Part shown: piece by piece, positions 11,532-23,433 of the stretch | Numbering within the stretch: position 1 is the first letter of the stretch | Layout of the letters: each line of letters begins with the position of its first letter | Assembly (NCBI RefSeq): GCF_016086655.4 | Contig: NC_052135.2 | Coordinates: forward strand, 20,178,363-20,242,362 | Length of the DNA: 64,000 nt | Reading direction: 5' to 3' | From: Lepeophtheirus salmonis | Lineage: Eukaryota; Arthropoda; Copepoda; Siphonostomatoida; Caligidae | The notes under the pieces: generated by a model | What the model saw: only the letters and a program-made list of their open reading frames with translations | Databases searched by the model: none | What the model was told of the DNA's origin: nothing | Position numbers and translations under genes: made by a program

Positions 11532-14500
11532 CAGAAACAACACTAGTAATGGCTGATAGAGACTGATTCTAAAACAAAAAGCAAAGAAGCTCGAGTCCGT
11601 TGAAAAGTTGAGAGTTCGACAAAGTTCCCAGTCAGTAATAATCACCATTACTATTTACTGAAATGCCGTTTCATATTAATACAATTTCAGAAAAAAAATA
11701 TTTATATATTTAAACTATCAAGTCTGACCTGCAGATGCCCCAGAACACAAAATCAAACTAGCATTAAGCGGTCAGGCGAGGAAAAAAGAACATATGACCG
11801 CTTAGTGCAAGTGACTTCTTAACAATAGAACACCAGGTTTCCCATTTTGTAACAATTCTAAATTTGATAGCTGAATGTGGCCGCTTAATGTAGTGACATG
11901 CTTAAAAAAAGTGGCCGTTAAATCAAATTTGTGGGTTACATTATGGATCCCCCCCATTATATACAAATATTCCTATAGATCAGATGGAGTTACAGTAATT
12001 ATATATAAAAGAAGACATTATTTTCCACTATTTATGTAGCAAAGATCAATAAATAAAAAATAGGCACGAGGGGGGTATCCATTGTTAAAAAAATTACTAA
12101 TTTTGGACACCCTAGTTTGCAATACATACACTGATTGAATACATTTTTTCACTCAATGAAAATTCATTTTAAGCAAGAGAAGTGACTTCTGTTCTATGCT
12201 TGTATTTATAGGTGTAATAGCCAGGGAACAACTACTTGAAGTTGGCAAAGATTACATAATTTACTTAAGAGATTATATGCAGACATGATAATAATGTTTT
12301 TATGTAATTTTGTATGTATGAGAAAAAGAATTAAAATCTTACGAATTGCTTGAGTAAAATTCTTCTCTATACGATACATTTATCTTGATTTAAGTATATC
12401 AAACAATATATATAAACTTTAATCCTTTAAAAAGTAGATATTTTTTTTTTAAGTCGTAAAGGATAAAATAACAAGTCTCAAGTTTTTTTTTTCCTTGTTT
12501 TTTTCTCCTTTACTTTTTCAAAATATTAGGATAAGAATTTTTTATTATGCGAACGATCTATTAAACTTTTCAATGAATACATTGAATCCCCGTTAGCACT
12601 TTATACTATTATATCGTGGCGCCTGAACCAAAATGAAGTAAGTAGTAAAACAAATTTTTTGGATTTTATTACCAAAATATAAAATGTACAACCAATAGAA
12701 CTTATTGTGAAGATACGGGAAATAAAATCAATGTGCAAATGCATAAAATTGGAAATTAATTTGTAGTTATCTTTTCACTATATTGTTTTGCTCAATAGAA
12801 AAATCTAGTTAATGTAAATTACAATTCCCTCTTTACTTGTATATTATTATATAGATAAATAATACTTTTTTTTTTTGACGGGAGATTTTCAGCTTTCAAT
12901 AAATATCTTGGAATAGACTCTAACAAGAAGAAAGATCAGCTATCATTGATTGAAAGTCAAGAGTGTATTAGTCGATTTTCTTCTCATGCCTAGCTATTCG
13001 AAATTATCGACATCCCTCATATTGATTCTTCAGATGTATATCTTTCAAACTTATCTTTAACTACAAACACGCAATAAATTCACTAACTTTCATTAGTGTA
13101 TGTAATTGCTTAAATTAAACAATGTGTGCCTTCAACAGTCTTATAAACAGACATTTAATAAATAAAGATGTGGTCTAATTTATAGTTCTAGATATCACTT
13201 ACGAAATATTTAGTAGCAAGTGAAATATCTCCCTTAGACTTGCAGAGAAACAAAATACATAAAAATCTACACATTGAGTGCAATTAAAACTTTATAAGCA
13301 ACTTTATATTTTGTTTATAAAAAGACGTTTTCGTACTGAAATGTACAGTTTGCTTTGAGGTTTCTCCGGCATACTTTTTAATATCGGAACAATTATAAGA
13401 TATACTATCACAAAACCTCTTAGTACAAAATACTAATGTTCAGCAAATTTTACGATAATTGAATCCAATCAGATTACATGATGATAATAGCATGAAGAAA
13501 AAGAAACATAATAATTTGGCAGAGTTCAACATATCTATTTTTTTTTAAATTAATTCTTTAGATAGTAGAAGGAAGCAAATAAGTAGAAAGGCTACAAATG
13601 AATGAAGAATCTATCCCCCTCCCTTCTCCTCAAACGGAGTGGAAAAAATATGGATAGAAAGAAAGAATGAACGAACTAAAATGATTACAATAAAATAATA
13701 ATTTATGATTACATGTTCCCTTTACTATGCCTGACTTTGCTTCAGTAGCAATGAAAATAAATGTCTGTTGTATCCTCATAATAATGATAATAACAATATC
13801 TGTATGATATGTGCACAGATATTTCAAAGACTACTGCTGCCTCCAGATATTGTACATTGTACATATATCAGTACTCTTTTGAAATACATATTCATACATA
13901 TAAAAATATAACATACTACCTAAGTGTATTAACGAAAGAGCCATTCCCCGAACGTCTCTATCAACTGACACTTTATCAAAACATCATTTATAATAATCAT
14001 TTATTATTAATAATGATGTAGATGATTATTCATTCACATGCATACATCATATACTAGTGATAGTAGCCTGCATTGGCAGAGTTATTAGACACCAATGAAT
14101 ATATAAATTTTGTTTTAATAATATAGAAGATAACACCCCAGCTAATCCTTGGAGTTACCCTCCGTTTTTATGAGCACAATCACACGTAGTTACTCACACA
14201 ATAATTAAATTTTCTCTTCTCAAGATTGAATCAATAATACATTTAAAAAACTTTTTTACAACAATTATCAAGTCAAATTGTGACATAATCAAATGGTCTA
14301 GTTTCATTAATGTAATTAACCTTTTAGATTGAAGGAAGTTAGAGTTGAGGTTATTATAAATAGCCAGGAGTGTAACCTTGATCGATAATTATTGTCCGGG
14401 ATTTCCCAAAGTTATTAGATGTGGGCAAACATATACACTTTGCTGTATTAATATGTATATATGCCATTCCATACTAAATTTAGAATTTTTTTAAAAACGA

Positions 14501-15219
14501 TTTGAATAAAATTTGTTATGTCAAATTCCTACTATTGGGAAAATCAAAATCAAAATTTCAGATTTATGCCTCAATCCAGCTCTGAGTTCTTGACTCTTTT
14601 TCAAGATGAATTTGATCAAAAATCGTCTTCAATACCCTGGGGTTTTGAATTGTAATTCGTAAATCACTCATCTGATGGATTCATATAATGCATAATTTGA
14701 TATCTATTGATTTAAACAATTTTTTTAAATTATGTTATAAAAAATAGTATAATTGACCTTGACCATATACTTTTACACACTTTAAACATCTCAAACTTTA
14801 TATCTTCTAACTTTGATAAAACTTTTATCAGAACAAGATAAAATCAAAATAACTGGTCAATGGGCTGGAGAGATATGATAAATAAATAATACCTATAAAT
14901 AAAATTTCACGTTGAATGGTTTTTAGATTTTGAAACTATGATAAGGACTGCTTATTTTTCCCTAAAAACAATGAAATGTCTATCCTCAGAAATAATATGG
15001 TTAATTTTTGATCTAATTATTGTTTAATAAATGACTTATTTTGGTGCCTTTTCCAACATATTTTGTTTAATAACTTTTTTTTATAAAGTTTTTTTTCACA
15101 AGGGATTTTCGAATTTTTTAAAAATTCACTGCGTAAATAATACAAAAATTCGGACTAAGGACCCCTCCCTCGTGACACTAGCCCTGACTACTTGCATACT
15201 TTTATATAAAAAATCTTAC
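11532..15219. other. Teneurin intron 1, first part; no gene recognised
   Basis: AT-rich sequence from the exon 1 donor (GTAAGA at 15219) downward. It includes an AGATGGAGT-type repeat fragment near 11978 and unassigned sequence. Frames such as 13809-14021 (plus) and 13630-13827 (minus) carry no recognisable domain. Confidence 0.45.
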
Positions 15220-15355
15220 CATTATTAGAAGAGGGAATATAAAGTGATCCAGAAGGATTCCTGACTAGACATGAGGGTGCCTCATAGTGGTTCATGTTTT
15301 CTGGCTCAGGCCCACCCCCACGTGAATCATAGGGATTATTATACTCGCTCTCCAT
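15220..15355 (-). CDS. Ten-m: Teneurin (Ten-m/Odz), coding exon 1
   Basis: Start exon of a teneurin, a large type II transmembrane adhesion receptor of neurons and muscle. Reading down the minus strand from the ATG at 15355, the frame gives 44 codons plus one base and ends at a good donor (G then GTAAGA at 15219). The protein starts MESEYNNPYDSRGG and contains PSCLVRNPSGSLYIPSSN. From memory this closely matches a conserved stretch of the cytoplasmic domain of Drosophila Ten-m (PSCLVRTPSGNVYIPSGN), which is the main reason for the assignment. The next codon is split (G/AT, Asp45) and is completed by the exon ending at 8153. This ATG is the first in-frame one here. An AG at 15367-15368 could be a splice acceptor, so untranslated exons may lie further upstream. 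Whether it is the Ten-m or the Ten-a paralogue is not settled. Confidence 0.87.
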
Positions 15356-15852
15356 TATTAATAGCTCTATTTTGAAGTTGACAAAAAGGGAGTCGAAGTT
15401 TCCTCCTCCCTTTTTCTTCCTCTACCACAACACAAACTAGCCAGCACAAAGTAAGTGAATATGGTTACAGTGAAGGGATGAGGATTAAACTTTGATCCTT
15501 ATTTAAAATAAAAAAAAAGAACCAAAAAAAATTATATCCTTTTTTTTAAGTAATGAGGAGAGTACAATGTATCACTTCTTTTTCAAATTTGTATATGTAT
15601 AAAATGTTCTTTAAATAAGCATTTTTGTAGAAGGATCACTTTGGATGAGTAGAGGCTTCATTTATCTGTAAAGAAAAAAAAATAGGCAAATTAGTTTTGA
15701 ATTCTTTATACCATAAAAAATAACAGTAAATTTCTCCTCGATTTAAAAAAAACAAGAAAAAAAAAACCTTTAATTAAGGATCCCTTCCTTGCACAAAATA
15801 GTAATAGTATGTAACAATGCGGTCAAGTTAATTGTGGAATGTAGATTGTATA
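15356..15852 (-). promoter_or_regulatory. 5' flank of teneurin start exon: untranslated leader or intron end
   Basis: Sequence just upstream of the teneurin ATG. On the minus strand it has a purine-rich stretch (GAGGAAGAAAAAGGGAGGAGG) and then ...CTTCAAAATAG/AGCTATTAATA before the ATG. The AG at 15368-15367 could be a 3' splice site placing the ATG 11 bp into its exon; otherwise this is a normal 5' UTR. I see no clear TATA box or initiator. The remainder to 15852 is AT-rich with no coding potential I can support. Confidence 0.35.
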
Positions 15853-16529
15853 TTAGGATGTCCCTTGAAAATCAATATTTTCCTTTTTTTGTATCACCAT
15901 TACGTTTTGTTCCCTTCATAATAAAACTTCGCTGGGCAAAATATTTTTTAATTTAATTAATATTCAATCGTGATTCTCACTTCTTAATGTTTTGCCTTAC
16001 CATGAAAAATTAGCCCACAAAAAATAATTGATACTTCGAATTTTTTCTAATAACAAGTAATGCCCAATACCAACTTTGTCTGTGAGTATAAATTTTTTTA
16101 TGCTAACAACAATACCTTTAATGATTAAGTAGATTTTGTTGATCCATATTCAATTTTTTTAAACATCAGTTTGATTATTCAGTACACAAAATTGCCCCAA
16201 AATGACAACGGAATTCAAACATACACACCAACAGATTAACTTTGCTTTATTAATGTAAGATTAAAAAATACATTATCTACAAAACAAACCAGTATTTGGA
16301 GCACTCTTCGCTGTAATTCATAAATTTGCATTTATTCTACGCTTCATTTGTGTTCCGATGTTGATAAATTAACAATTTTAGTCAAAAGTTTATGAGGCAT
16401 GAATGTATGAACTCTGAATGTTGCTCAAGTGTTACAATTTTTGGCAAAATAATATATTTTCCTTATTAAAACTAACTGATAGTGTGAAAAAGATTGATTT
16501 TATAAGTGCACAATAAGAGCCACCCTAAA
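15853..16529 (+). mobile_element. Family D TIR element, long copy
   Basis: About 677 bp with TTAGGATGTCCCTTGAAAATCAAT at the left and AAGAGCCACCCTAA at the right. It is collinear with 47754-48371 through phrases such as TTCCCTTCATAATAAAACTTCG, ACAAAACAAACCAGTATTT and TTTTAGTCAAAAGT. No transposase is seen. TA-rich flanks make the target site uncertain. Confidence 0.65.
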
Positions 16530-16902
16530 ATATATCTAGGTATAAGTACTTCCTCCCTCAGCCTGATTGGTTGATATAAGGAATAAAACCATTAATTTGA
16601 GGTTTATGGAAGTAAAAAAGTAATATAAAACGACATACTACTTAGTAATCAACCTAACAATAACAAAAAAAGAATAAGGAGAATAATAAGAAACTCCCAA
16701 TTTCTTTTGATTACAATGACGAAAAAAGAAAGAAAGTAAAAATGCATGAAGATGGTACTTTTTTTTCTCTTTCTTTATTTTTCCACCTCATTCACACAGC
16801 AAAATATTCAATGCATAAATATATACGTATATATATATACAATCAGAATAAATTTCCATGTCATAAAAAGTATTTATACAGCTTAATTTATATATATATA
16901 TA
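16530..16902. other. Gene-free spacer
   Basis: AT-rich with (TA)n at 16818-16840 and 16890-16901. Nothing recognisable. Confidence 0.4.
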
Positions 16903-18005
16903 AGGGAGACCAGGGACCGTTACCACACTTTTTGTTTTTGGTTCAATTAAAAAAGAGTTGTATTGTTTAAGACACACCAAAATACATACATACTAACATC
17001 TATATGTAATTTAAAGATTATAACAGTCAAAGTTCTTCCACAGATTGCATTGCGATGCAACTCGTCAAAATGTTGCAACAGCTCCATAGCCTAGGACGGT
17101 TGCAAGAGTTTAAAATATATCGAAAATTAACTAAATAATATTTGTGAGGAATAAGTAACTAGACTTCAAAGTATTGAGCTATTAACTTAGAAGTTATTAT
17201 GTGTAAGATTTATATTATAGATCAATGTCCATTGTTTTATATTTGAAAAATTCACTCTTATAATCCTTTTAAAGCCATTTCCTCGCTTATAGCAATGCTA
17301 GCCTGTGAAAGAAAAAATAGATTAAATAATAAATCCCTTTCTACAGAGCGTTACCATATCTCAAATTTATCATAAATGAGTGAGTTTTCAATTTTTATAT
17401 CAACTGATATCAAAATAATCAAAAATTCAAATTGTGTAAAAACGGGTCACCGCATCTATCATGCAGTTACATTGCAATGCATTTCTAAGAACTAATCATT
17501 TTATAATCTTCAAACCCCCAAAAAACTATATCTGCCAAAAAAAGAGACTATGTGATTTAAAACGTGTCTGCAACATTAATTTTCGTACTTATAAACTTTA
17601 ATTTATCACGGGAATTTTTTATCTCCAAACAAAACATATTTTAAATCACAAATCATCTTCATTTTCATAGGGAAGGTTTTGAAGTTTGAAGATTATAATA
17701 TGCAACGTTTTTTAAAAGTAAATTGTTTATATACCTATACGCGTGATAGATGTGTTAACTCGCCTAGAGTTCTAGCAAAAAAAAAAAAAATAGAAAACAG
17801 ACTTTGATATTACACAAAAAAAAAGATCACCCCTCAAAATCAAAATTTTTATCTAATTTTATCTCAAACCAAAAGCTTATTAAAATTACTAATTTTTCCC
17901 CACAATAATCTGCATTATATATAACAATTGTTATGTCAATTTTGTGGTACTATCTTTTTGGACACCCCAGACAAAGGGCCAGTTGCAACTGCCCCTGGTC
18001 TCCCT
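16903..18005 (+). mobile_element. TA-flanked TIR element, GGGAGACC ends (copy 1)
   Basis: About 1103 bp with perfect outer ends AGGGAGACCAGGG at the left and CCCTGGTCTCCCT at the right, flanked by TA on both sides (16901-16902 and 18006-18007). A TA target duplication is typical of the Tc1/mariner/pogo superfamily. No intact transposase frame is visible. A family C foldback sits inside it at 17445-17761, whereas copy 2 at 40779-42010 shows no such insert. Confidence 0.7.
17445..17761. mobile_element. Family C foldback nested in the GGGAGACC element
   Basis: An imperfect palindrome running from GGGTCACCGCATCTATCATG to CGCGTGATAGATGTGTTAACTC. The interior pair TCTAAGAACTAATCATTTTATAATCTTCAAA and its inverted partner TTTGAAGTTTGAAGATTATAAT matches the copy at 20357-20712. 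Arms are about 140 bp. Confidence 0.7.
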
Positions 18006-18405
18006 TACGATTATTTCACCCATACATACCCAAGAGTAAATACTATATACGAATCCTTTTTTTTTTAAAGCAAAATGTACAAAATTGAAGAATTTGTCAA
18101 ATAAAAAGTACATCTGAACACTTAACTATGCAAGTCTTTATTTCTTTACATATTTTATATGTACAATATAATAAGGAACCGAGAACAAGTAATATTACAT
18201 AAACCCCCAACATTTAATCTGGCCCTAAGGGAGGTCTCTCTATTAATACTAGTGCTAATTTATATGAGGAGGAAATTTTTTCTGCAGGGATATTTCTCTC
18301 TCTTTCTATAGAACCCCTACTTTTTTTTCACCATTTTATTGTTATCGTCATTTGAAGAGATTAAAAAATGCAGAAGGAAAAGAAACCAATAAGAGGTAAC
18401 ATCAT

Positions 18406-18908
18406 ATACCTACTAGTATTGAGAATCGGTTCGACATCGATTTTTTCCCCGGTTTAGTCTAAACTGATTTTCAAACCGATACCTACATATTGGTGTTGGG
18501 GTTTTGTCTGAAAATCCTAGACCGGTTTGGAACCGTTATGATTTTTAGTAGATTAAACTTCTTTAGTCCTTTAAAGAAGTTCGAGCTCAAACGGTCTCAA
18601 ATAAAAATTTGGTATAGTTCAGTAACAAAGAAAAGAACGAATTTGAATGGATATCATTGGAAATTCGGTCTAGACAGATTCTATAAATTAATGGTTGATG
18701 CCACCATATTAAGTTAAATGTGATGCAATAATCATTCTTAAACAACAAATCATAAATCCGAATGGGGAGAAAATAAGACCAAAAAACTAGGTCTATGATT
18801 TGAAACCATTATTTTTCGGTCTGGACCGAAATATCGCTCTTTAAAAAATCTCTTGAGACCGAACCACATTTTTTTTGTGTGTGCTTGACCGAGTCTCAAC
18901 ACTACAAT
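18406..18908 (+). mobile_element. Family B TIR element, long copy
   Basis: Begins near ACTAGTATTGAGAATCGGTT and ends with GACCGAGTCTCAACACTA. A second family start (TGGTGTTGGGGTTTTGTCTGAAAATCCTAGACCGG) occurs at 18490, so two copies or a partial duplication are joined. The open frame at 18490-18717 is only the translation of this repeat and not a gene. Confidence 0.6.
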
Positions 18909-19554
18909 CTAATTATGTACGAATTGATTTATACATACATTCATATATTCCCCTTTAATGTATCTTCATTTCATAAATAGCTACGTAGTTGTAGGGGTAC
19001 ATAAAGATAAGAAGGAGGTAGGGAGGTAGGTACAAATAGATGTGATTCTATATAACTATATACGTACATAATAATATAAATTGATTAAAATGTGGCTCAG
19101 TTTCTTTATTTCTCCATGAATATATAATATATATATATATACGAACATAACTCTGTTAAAGGAAGAAATAAAGAAAAAAGCTCCATTCGCTTTGATCTAT
19201 ATTTATTTATTTATATATATGTATATTGTATATAGAGAAAGAAACATGGATAAGAAAAGAAATATCACATATTATCCAAGAGAGTCAATAATACATATTC
19301 AAAGGGATTCTTTCTACTACACAATATACACATATATGTATTGTATATCTACAAATACATTTCCCCCTATAAATTAAAAAGAGTAATTTAATTTTTCTAA
19401 GGGTGAATATTAATAATTTTTATTACCCACATATATGTATATGGAACATACCGAGAGTTGCAAAATGTTTGTCGTTTAACTATAAAAATGCTTATAACTT
19501 TTCTTCTATTACTTAAATGTCACTCAAAACTTAATTTTTAAAATGTTCTTTTAA
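18909..19554. other. Gene-free stretch
   Basis: AT-rich with (TA)n near 19125-19140. The open frame at 19192-19377 is made of low-complexity TA/ATA codons with no recognisable domain. Confidence 0.45.
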
Positions 19555-19760
19555 TTAGTCAGATGGAGTAGCACTGATTGAATATATGTAGACGTTATTA
19601 CATTTCAATTACTCCATCTGACCTAGGAATTGTCTTTGAAGTCTTTTTACCTTACGTATATTTTTTTTTCTAGGAGCAATCGTGAATTGAACTTACGAAC
19701 ATTGAGTTCAAGATAATAATCTTGAGCGTGTTGTCCACTGAGCTACGTCTTTACATGCAC
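19555..19760 (-). mobile_element. tRNA-derived SINE
   Basis: On the minus strand the head reads AAAGACGTAGCTCAGTGG (box A, 19735-19745), then AGTTCAATTCACG (box B, 19681-19693), about 52 bp apart as in a tRNA. A poly-A-like stretch follows, then CAAAGACAATTCCTAGGTC and a terminal hairpin (CAGATGGAGTA...TACTCCATCTG, 19559-19619). The boxes match RNA polymerase III internal promoter consensus. The tRNA of origin cannot be named safely. A truncated relative lies at 1370-1500. Confidence 0.65.
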
Positions 19761-19804
19761 AAAAACTCCTCATACTGATGATATGTTTATTATAATTGAA
19801 ATAT

Positions 19805-20345
19805 TTATTTATCATGCCTCAAGAATGTAAGCGATAGAAAGTTGAAACCCTCTTTCTCATTGCTATGTCCAACAACCTGGAGATCTACAAATATTGAAGC
19901 ATCTCTTAAACTATGGAATAGTACAGATTTGTGTTCCAGTAGGATAGGACATGTGGTCAAAATTCTCCAGGAACAGCAACACTTTATTCTGGGACAGAAA
20001 TGTCTTACCTCCACAGTCTTCAAATCTCAACTCTTCATTGTGTGGTAGTAAATTACATTTGAAAACAGGTTCTGTAGAAGACTATGCGAAAGCTATGAAT
20101 CCTGTATAAGACCAAGAGCGGGAAGAAATAGCCACTAACTTCATTAAAAGGTCATGTGCTATCTTTTGAACTCAGCTGGAAGCAGTTATTGCAACCAAAT
20201 GAGATCATTTTCAGGATTAACAAAATTTTTATAAAACGTTTAATTTATTGGTGTACAATTTTTATGCGTGTGTAATTCACTTTTGAAGATTGTTATACTC
20301 TATTTGGTATAACGACAAGATTTTTAATACTCTTGGTACATCCTA
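19805..20345 (+). pseudogene. Mariner-type transposase C-terminus, relic
   Basis: Translations in shifting frames give LPPQSSNLNSS (from the PPxSPDLNPxD motif that carries a catalytic Asp), then GSVEDYAKAMNPV and QLEAVIATK followed by DHFQD, the typical end of a mariner transposase (FRxRLEAVIAAxGDHF). Stops and frame changes interrupt it. The right end may be near GGTACATCCTAT at 20336-20347. The first half (19805-19980) is not clearly recognisable. Confidence 0.6.
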
Positions 20346-20356
20346 TATTTGTAAAG

Positions 20357-20712
20357 GGGGTTACCACATCTATATGTGAGTAAATGTATACATGTATAGG
20401 TAATTTATTTCTAAGAACTTAGCACATGATAATCTTCAAACCTGAACAACTCTTCCTTTTAAAGCGAAAAGGCTTTGTGATTTAAAATATGCATTGTTTG
20501 TAGGAGTGAAAATGCCATGATAAATTAAATTAGATTAAATTTTGAAAGCTCTGGAAATTTAATGTCGTGGCATTTTCTTTCCCCCGGACAAGAAACATTT
20601 TAAATCAAATGACTTCTTCGTTTTGAAAGGGAGAATTGTTGAGGTTTAAAGGTGCAAGAGTACAAAGTGTTTAGAAATTAAATGAGTGTACACGCATGAT
20701 AGATGTGGTAAA
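20357..20712. mobile_element. Family C foldback element
   Basis: About 356 bp forming an imperfect palindrome. The left end GGGTTACCACATCTAT matches the inverted right end ATAGATGTGGTAAAC. Interior pairs include TTTGTGATTTAAAATATGCA against AACATTTTAAATCAAATGA, and GAAAATGCCATGATAAATT against AATTTAATGTCGTGGCATTTTC. No coding content. Confidence 0.7.
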
Positions 20713-21207
20713 CATCATCATTTCTTTGAAGAAGAAGAAAAAAGTAATAATGAAAAGGGATTTTTCTTCATGAACACAACTACAGATGATTCACATCTTT
20801 ACATAGATTCAAACTTCAATTTCATGGCGCATTTCTTTTAAGTTATAGAAGGAGGGGAGTGAGTGAGTGAGCAGTGAATAAAGAACTCAATTTCACGACC
20901 CTGTTACAGTATTACACATATATATGTAAAATGGTAGTTTTTAACATTAAGTTCCAATTTGTCATGCATTTTCAATTCTTGTACATGGGTAGGTAGTAGG
21001 AATAATATCTTACTACCCATCAGGAACACAAAAAAAGGAAAGTAAAGATATATTCGTGGTTTTTAGAAGAAATAGTGATATATAAAGTAAAATATAGAAT
21101 TGAATGGCATTACTGCATCCCCCCCCCCACTCCAGCTCCTTATTTGATTTCATGTATGTATATCCATAGGTTGTAGATATTTGAAGTTAAAAATAGATTT
21201 CAACTAA
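20713..21207. other. Gene-free stretch
   Basis: AT-rich with a C run at 21120-21129. Nothing recognisable. Confidence 0.4.
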
Positions 21208-21427
21208 ATACGTATTAGTGTTGAGATTCAGTCTAAGGCAGATTTTTTTAAGGATCGGTCCTAGACCTATTTTGACCGATATTTCGGTCAAGACTGCAAT
21301 CTCAGACCGTTTGCATTATATTTTGAGTTTATTTGTCCATTTTGTTTGGGTTCAGACCAAACTTTAAAAAAAATAATAACCATCTCAGACCGGTCTAGAA
21401 TTTTCAGACCGAACCCCAACACGAATA
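21208..21427 (+). mobile_element. Family B TIR element, short copy
   Basis: About 220 bp from ATTAGTGTTGAGATTCAGTCT to TTTTCAGACCGAACCCCAACACGAAT. The interior retains CCGATATTTCGGTCAAGACTGCAATCTCAGACC. Internally deleted relative to the 24318 copy. Confidence 0.65.
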
Positions 21428-21962
21428 TATATATATAAGAGCAACTTATTTTCTTTATAAAGGATGAAAAAAAAAAAAAAGTAGGATTTCCATTTATGGA
21501 TACAATCAAGTCTTTATAAATAGGTATATATAATATATATCTATAGCTATAATAAAGTATTCATGCGTATCTACATATTACATAGTACATACTGTGACTC
21601 TGTAGAGACAATTTCCTCTACGAGTTATTATCATAAATTATATGGATTCTCCTCTACTACTCGTACGTATATATTTATATTGTAGGTACGTGTTGATTCT
21701 TGACTCTGATAAATTTGTCTTAACTTTTCTCTCCCTCTCATTTTGACAAAATCATTTTTCTTTTCTTTCTTTAGAAAGCTTTAGTTTAAGAATAGAGAAT
21801 TTGAGAGGATTGGCAGAGTACCTACCTACCTTATTCAAAATAAGTAAAACAATTCATCTAATGAATGAAAGGAGTAATGAGAACAGTTACATAGTTGAAC
21901 TGTATCTACAATATCTCGTGTAAAAGTTGTAATTTGTATAAGGAGATTGTGCAAAATGCAAC

Positions 21963-21995
<33 letters not shown>

Positions 21996-23026
21996 TGCAG
22001 CATTTTAAATTAAGATTTGTTTATTAATTGTGAAGAGGATAATGCAATATTGAATATTTTTTAGATAGCATATATATAAATGGTTTAATTTTTGACTATT
22101 CTAGTAAAAATAGGTTAGTTTATATTTATATATGATAGGGGGGGGGGGACTTGAGTCCCTAAAAAGGGCCTAGTTGTTAAATATTCGGTAGGACATTATA
22201 TTATTAAGTTCAAATCCCACAGTTATATTATTCGTAAATACAAAATAAATAAGTAATTTGAATAGATAAATAGCATCAACTAATAATTGATGATTAAAAT
22301 AGTTGATGTTATAATTAAATAAAACATTTTAAGGGATGAGTTGAGAGGTATCATCTTGGCAGCTACAGCCCGCTATGTCTCTCTCACAATGAAAATTCCT
22401 AAATCAGGGTGTGAGTCATGGAATTTTGCAGTGGAAGAAAACCGGTACCTTCCATCAACTTCACGTAATCATTGAAGGGGTTTAAGAAATTTTAACAAAT
22501 ATTTATCATAATTGTTAATTTGCATGTTTACTGTTTTCTTTTTTTTTTAAAGATTGATATTTAGAATACTAATTGAAATTCTGCACCGGATCGTTAAGTA
22601 TAAACTATAATGTTTATTTATGTACTTTTTACGCAATTGCTCCGGTTTATTTATACGTGTATGTTCCATATAATATATAAACCAAATAAAGAATGTTGAA
22701 AAAAACAAAAAAAAAAACACATTTTAAGATGAAGAAATTGCAAGTTGTACAATCTGCTAGTACAAGTTACAGCTTGTATGCACCATATAGATTACGAATA
22801 TATATATATGTACAAAGATTACGATTGAGTCAAAAGTTAATTAAATTGCAGCAGATGGTTAACTGAAATAGATACATACTGATTATGTTTGAAGGTACAA
22901 CACATGTAATTCTTTAACAATATGTTGTTTGAAAAACATTCATAATATTCCGTTCTGTCATTTCAACAAAGTAGTAACCTCTATACTAAAGTAGACTGAA
23001 ATATGAAGCTGAAAAAAACAAACACA
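21428..23026. other. Gene-free stretch; weak SINE-like segment
   Basis: Contains poly-A at 21962-21990 and a G run at 22138-22149. At 22165-22236 the string GGGCCTAGTTGTTAA...AAGTTCAAATCCCAC looks like a tRNA-like box A and box B pair, but the fit is weak. AAGTTGTACAA-type phrases at 22740-22790 recur near 43865 and 49044. No exon seen. Confidence 0.4.
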
Positions 23027-23433
23027 CATCTGTAGCCGTCAACACAAAAGCAGGGTAGATTAATTTTTCTTAAAATGGAGTGAGGCGAATTAGATTCAAT
23101 TTCTATCAACGAATTATTCTTATTAATTCTTTGGGTATGTTGCAAATAGCTCTCTTAAAATAGGCAAAAAGATTGCAAAATTGAGCGATTATATTTGAAA
23201 AGGGCCATATCGGGACCAATATAAGTATGTTAAATCAAATAAGGATCTTTGACTACAACTAAAATTCTTGGGTATCTTAACTGATCTCACAAATTTGAAT
23301 AATAAGCCATACTTAAAATATGTCTATGAAATATTGGCTGTATGTATATACATATGAAGTAAAATAATAAATTGAGATTTTCTAATTTTCTTGATTTTTG
23401 TTCAAGATTGTTTTTATGTTAACATAACACATC
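23027..23433 (-). mobile_element. Family A MITE
   Basis: About 407 bp in reverse orientation, from CATCTGTAGCCGTCAACACAAAAGC to TTGTTTTTATGTTAACATAACACAT. Interior landmarks TATCAACGAATTATTCTTATTAATTC, AAATTCTTGGGTATCTTAACTGATC and AAATTGAGATTTTCTAATTTTCTTG are in family order. This is an intact reference for the split copy at 4155-5303. Confidence 0.8.

Noticed and set aside
22165..22236. A second tRNA-like SINE head.
   Set aside because: Box B is acceptable but box A is poor and no second copy was found, so it is mentioned only within the gene-free stretch.
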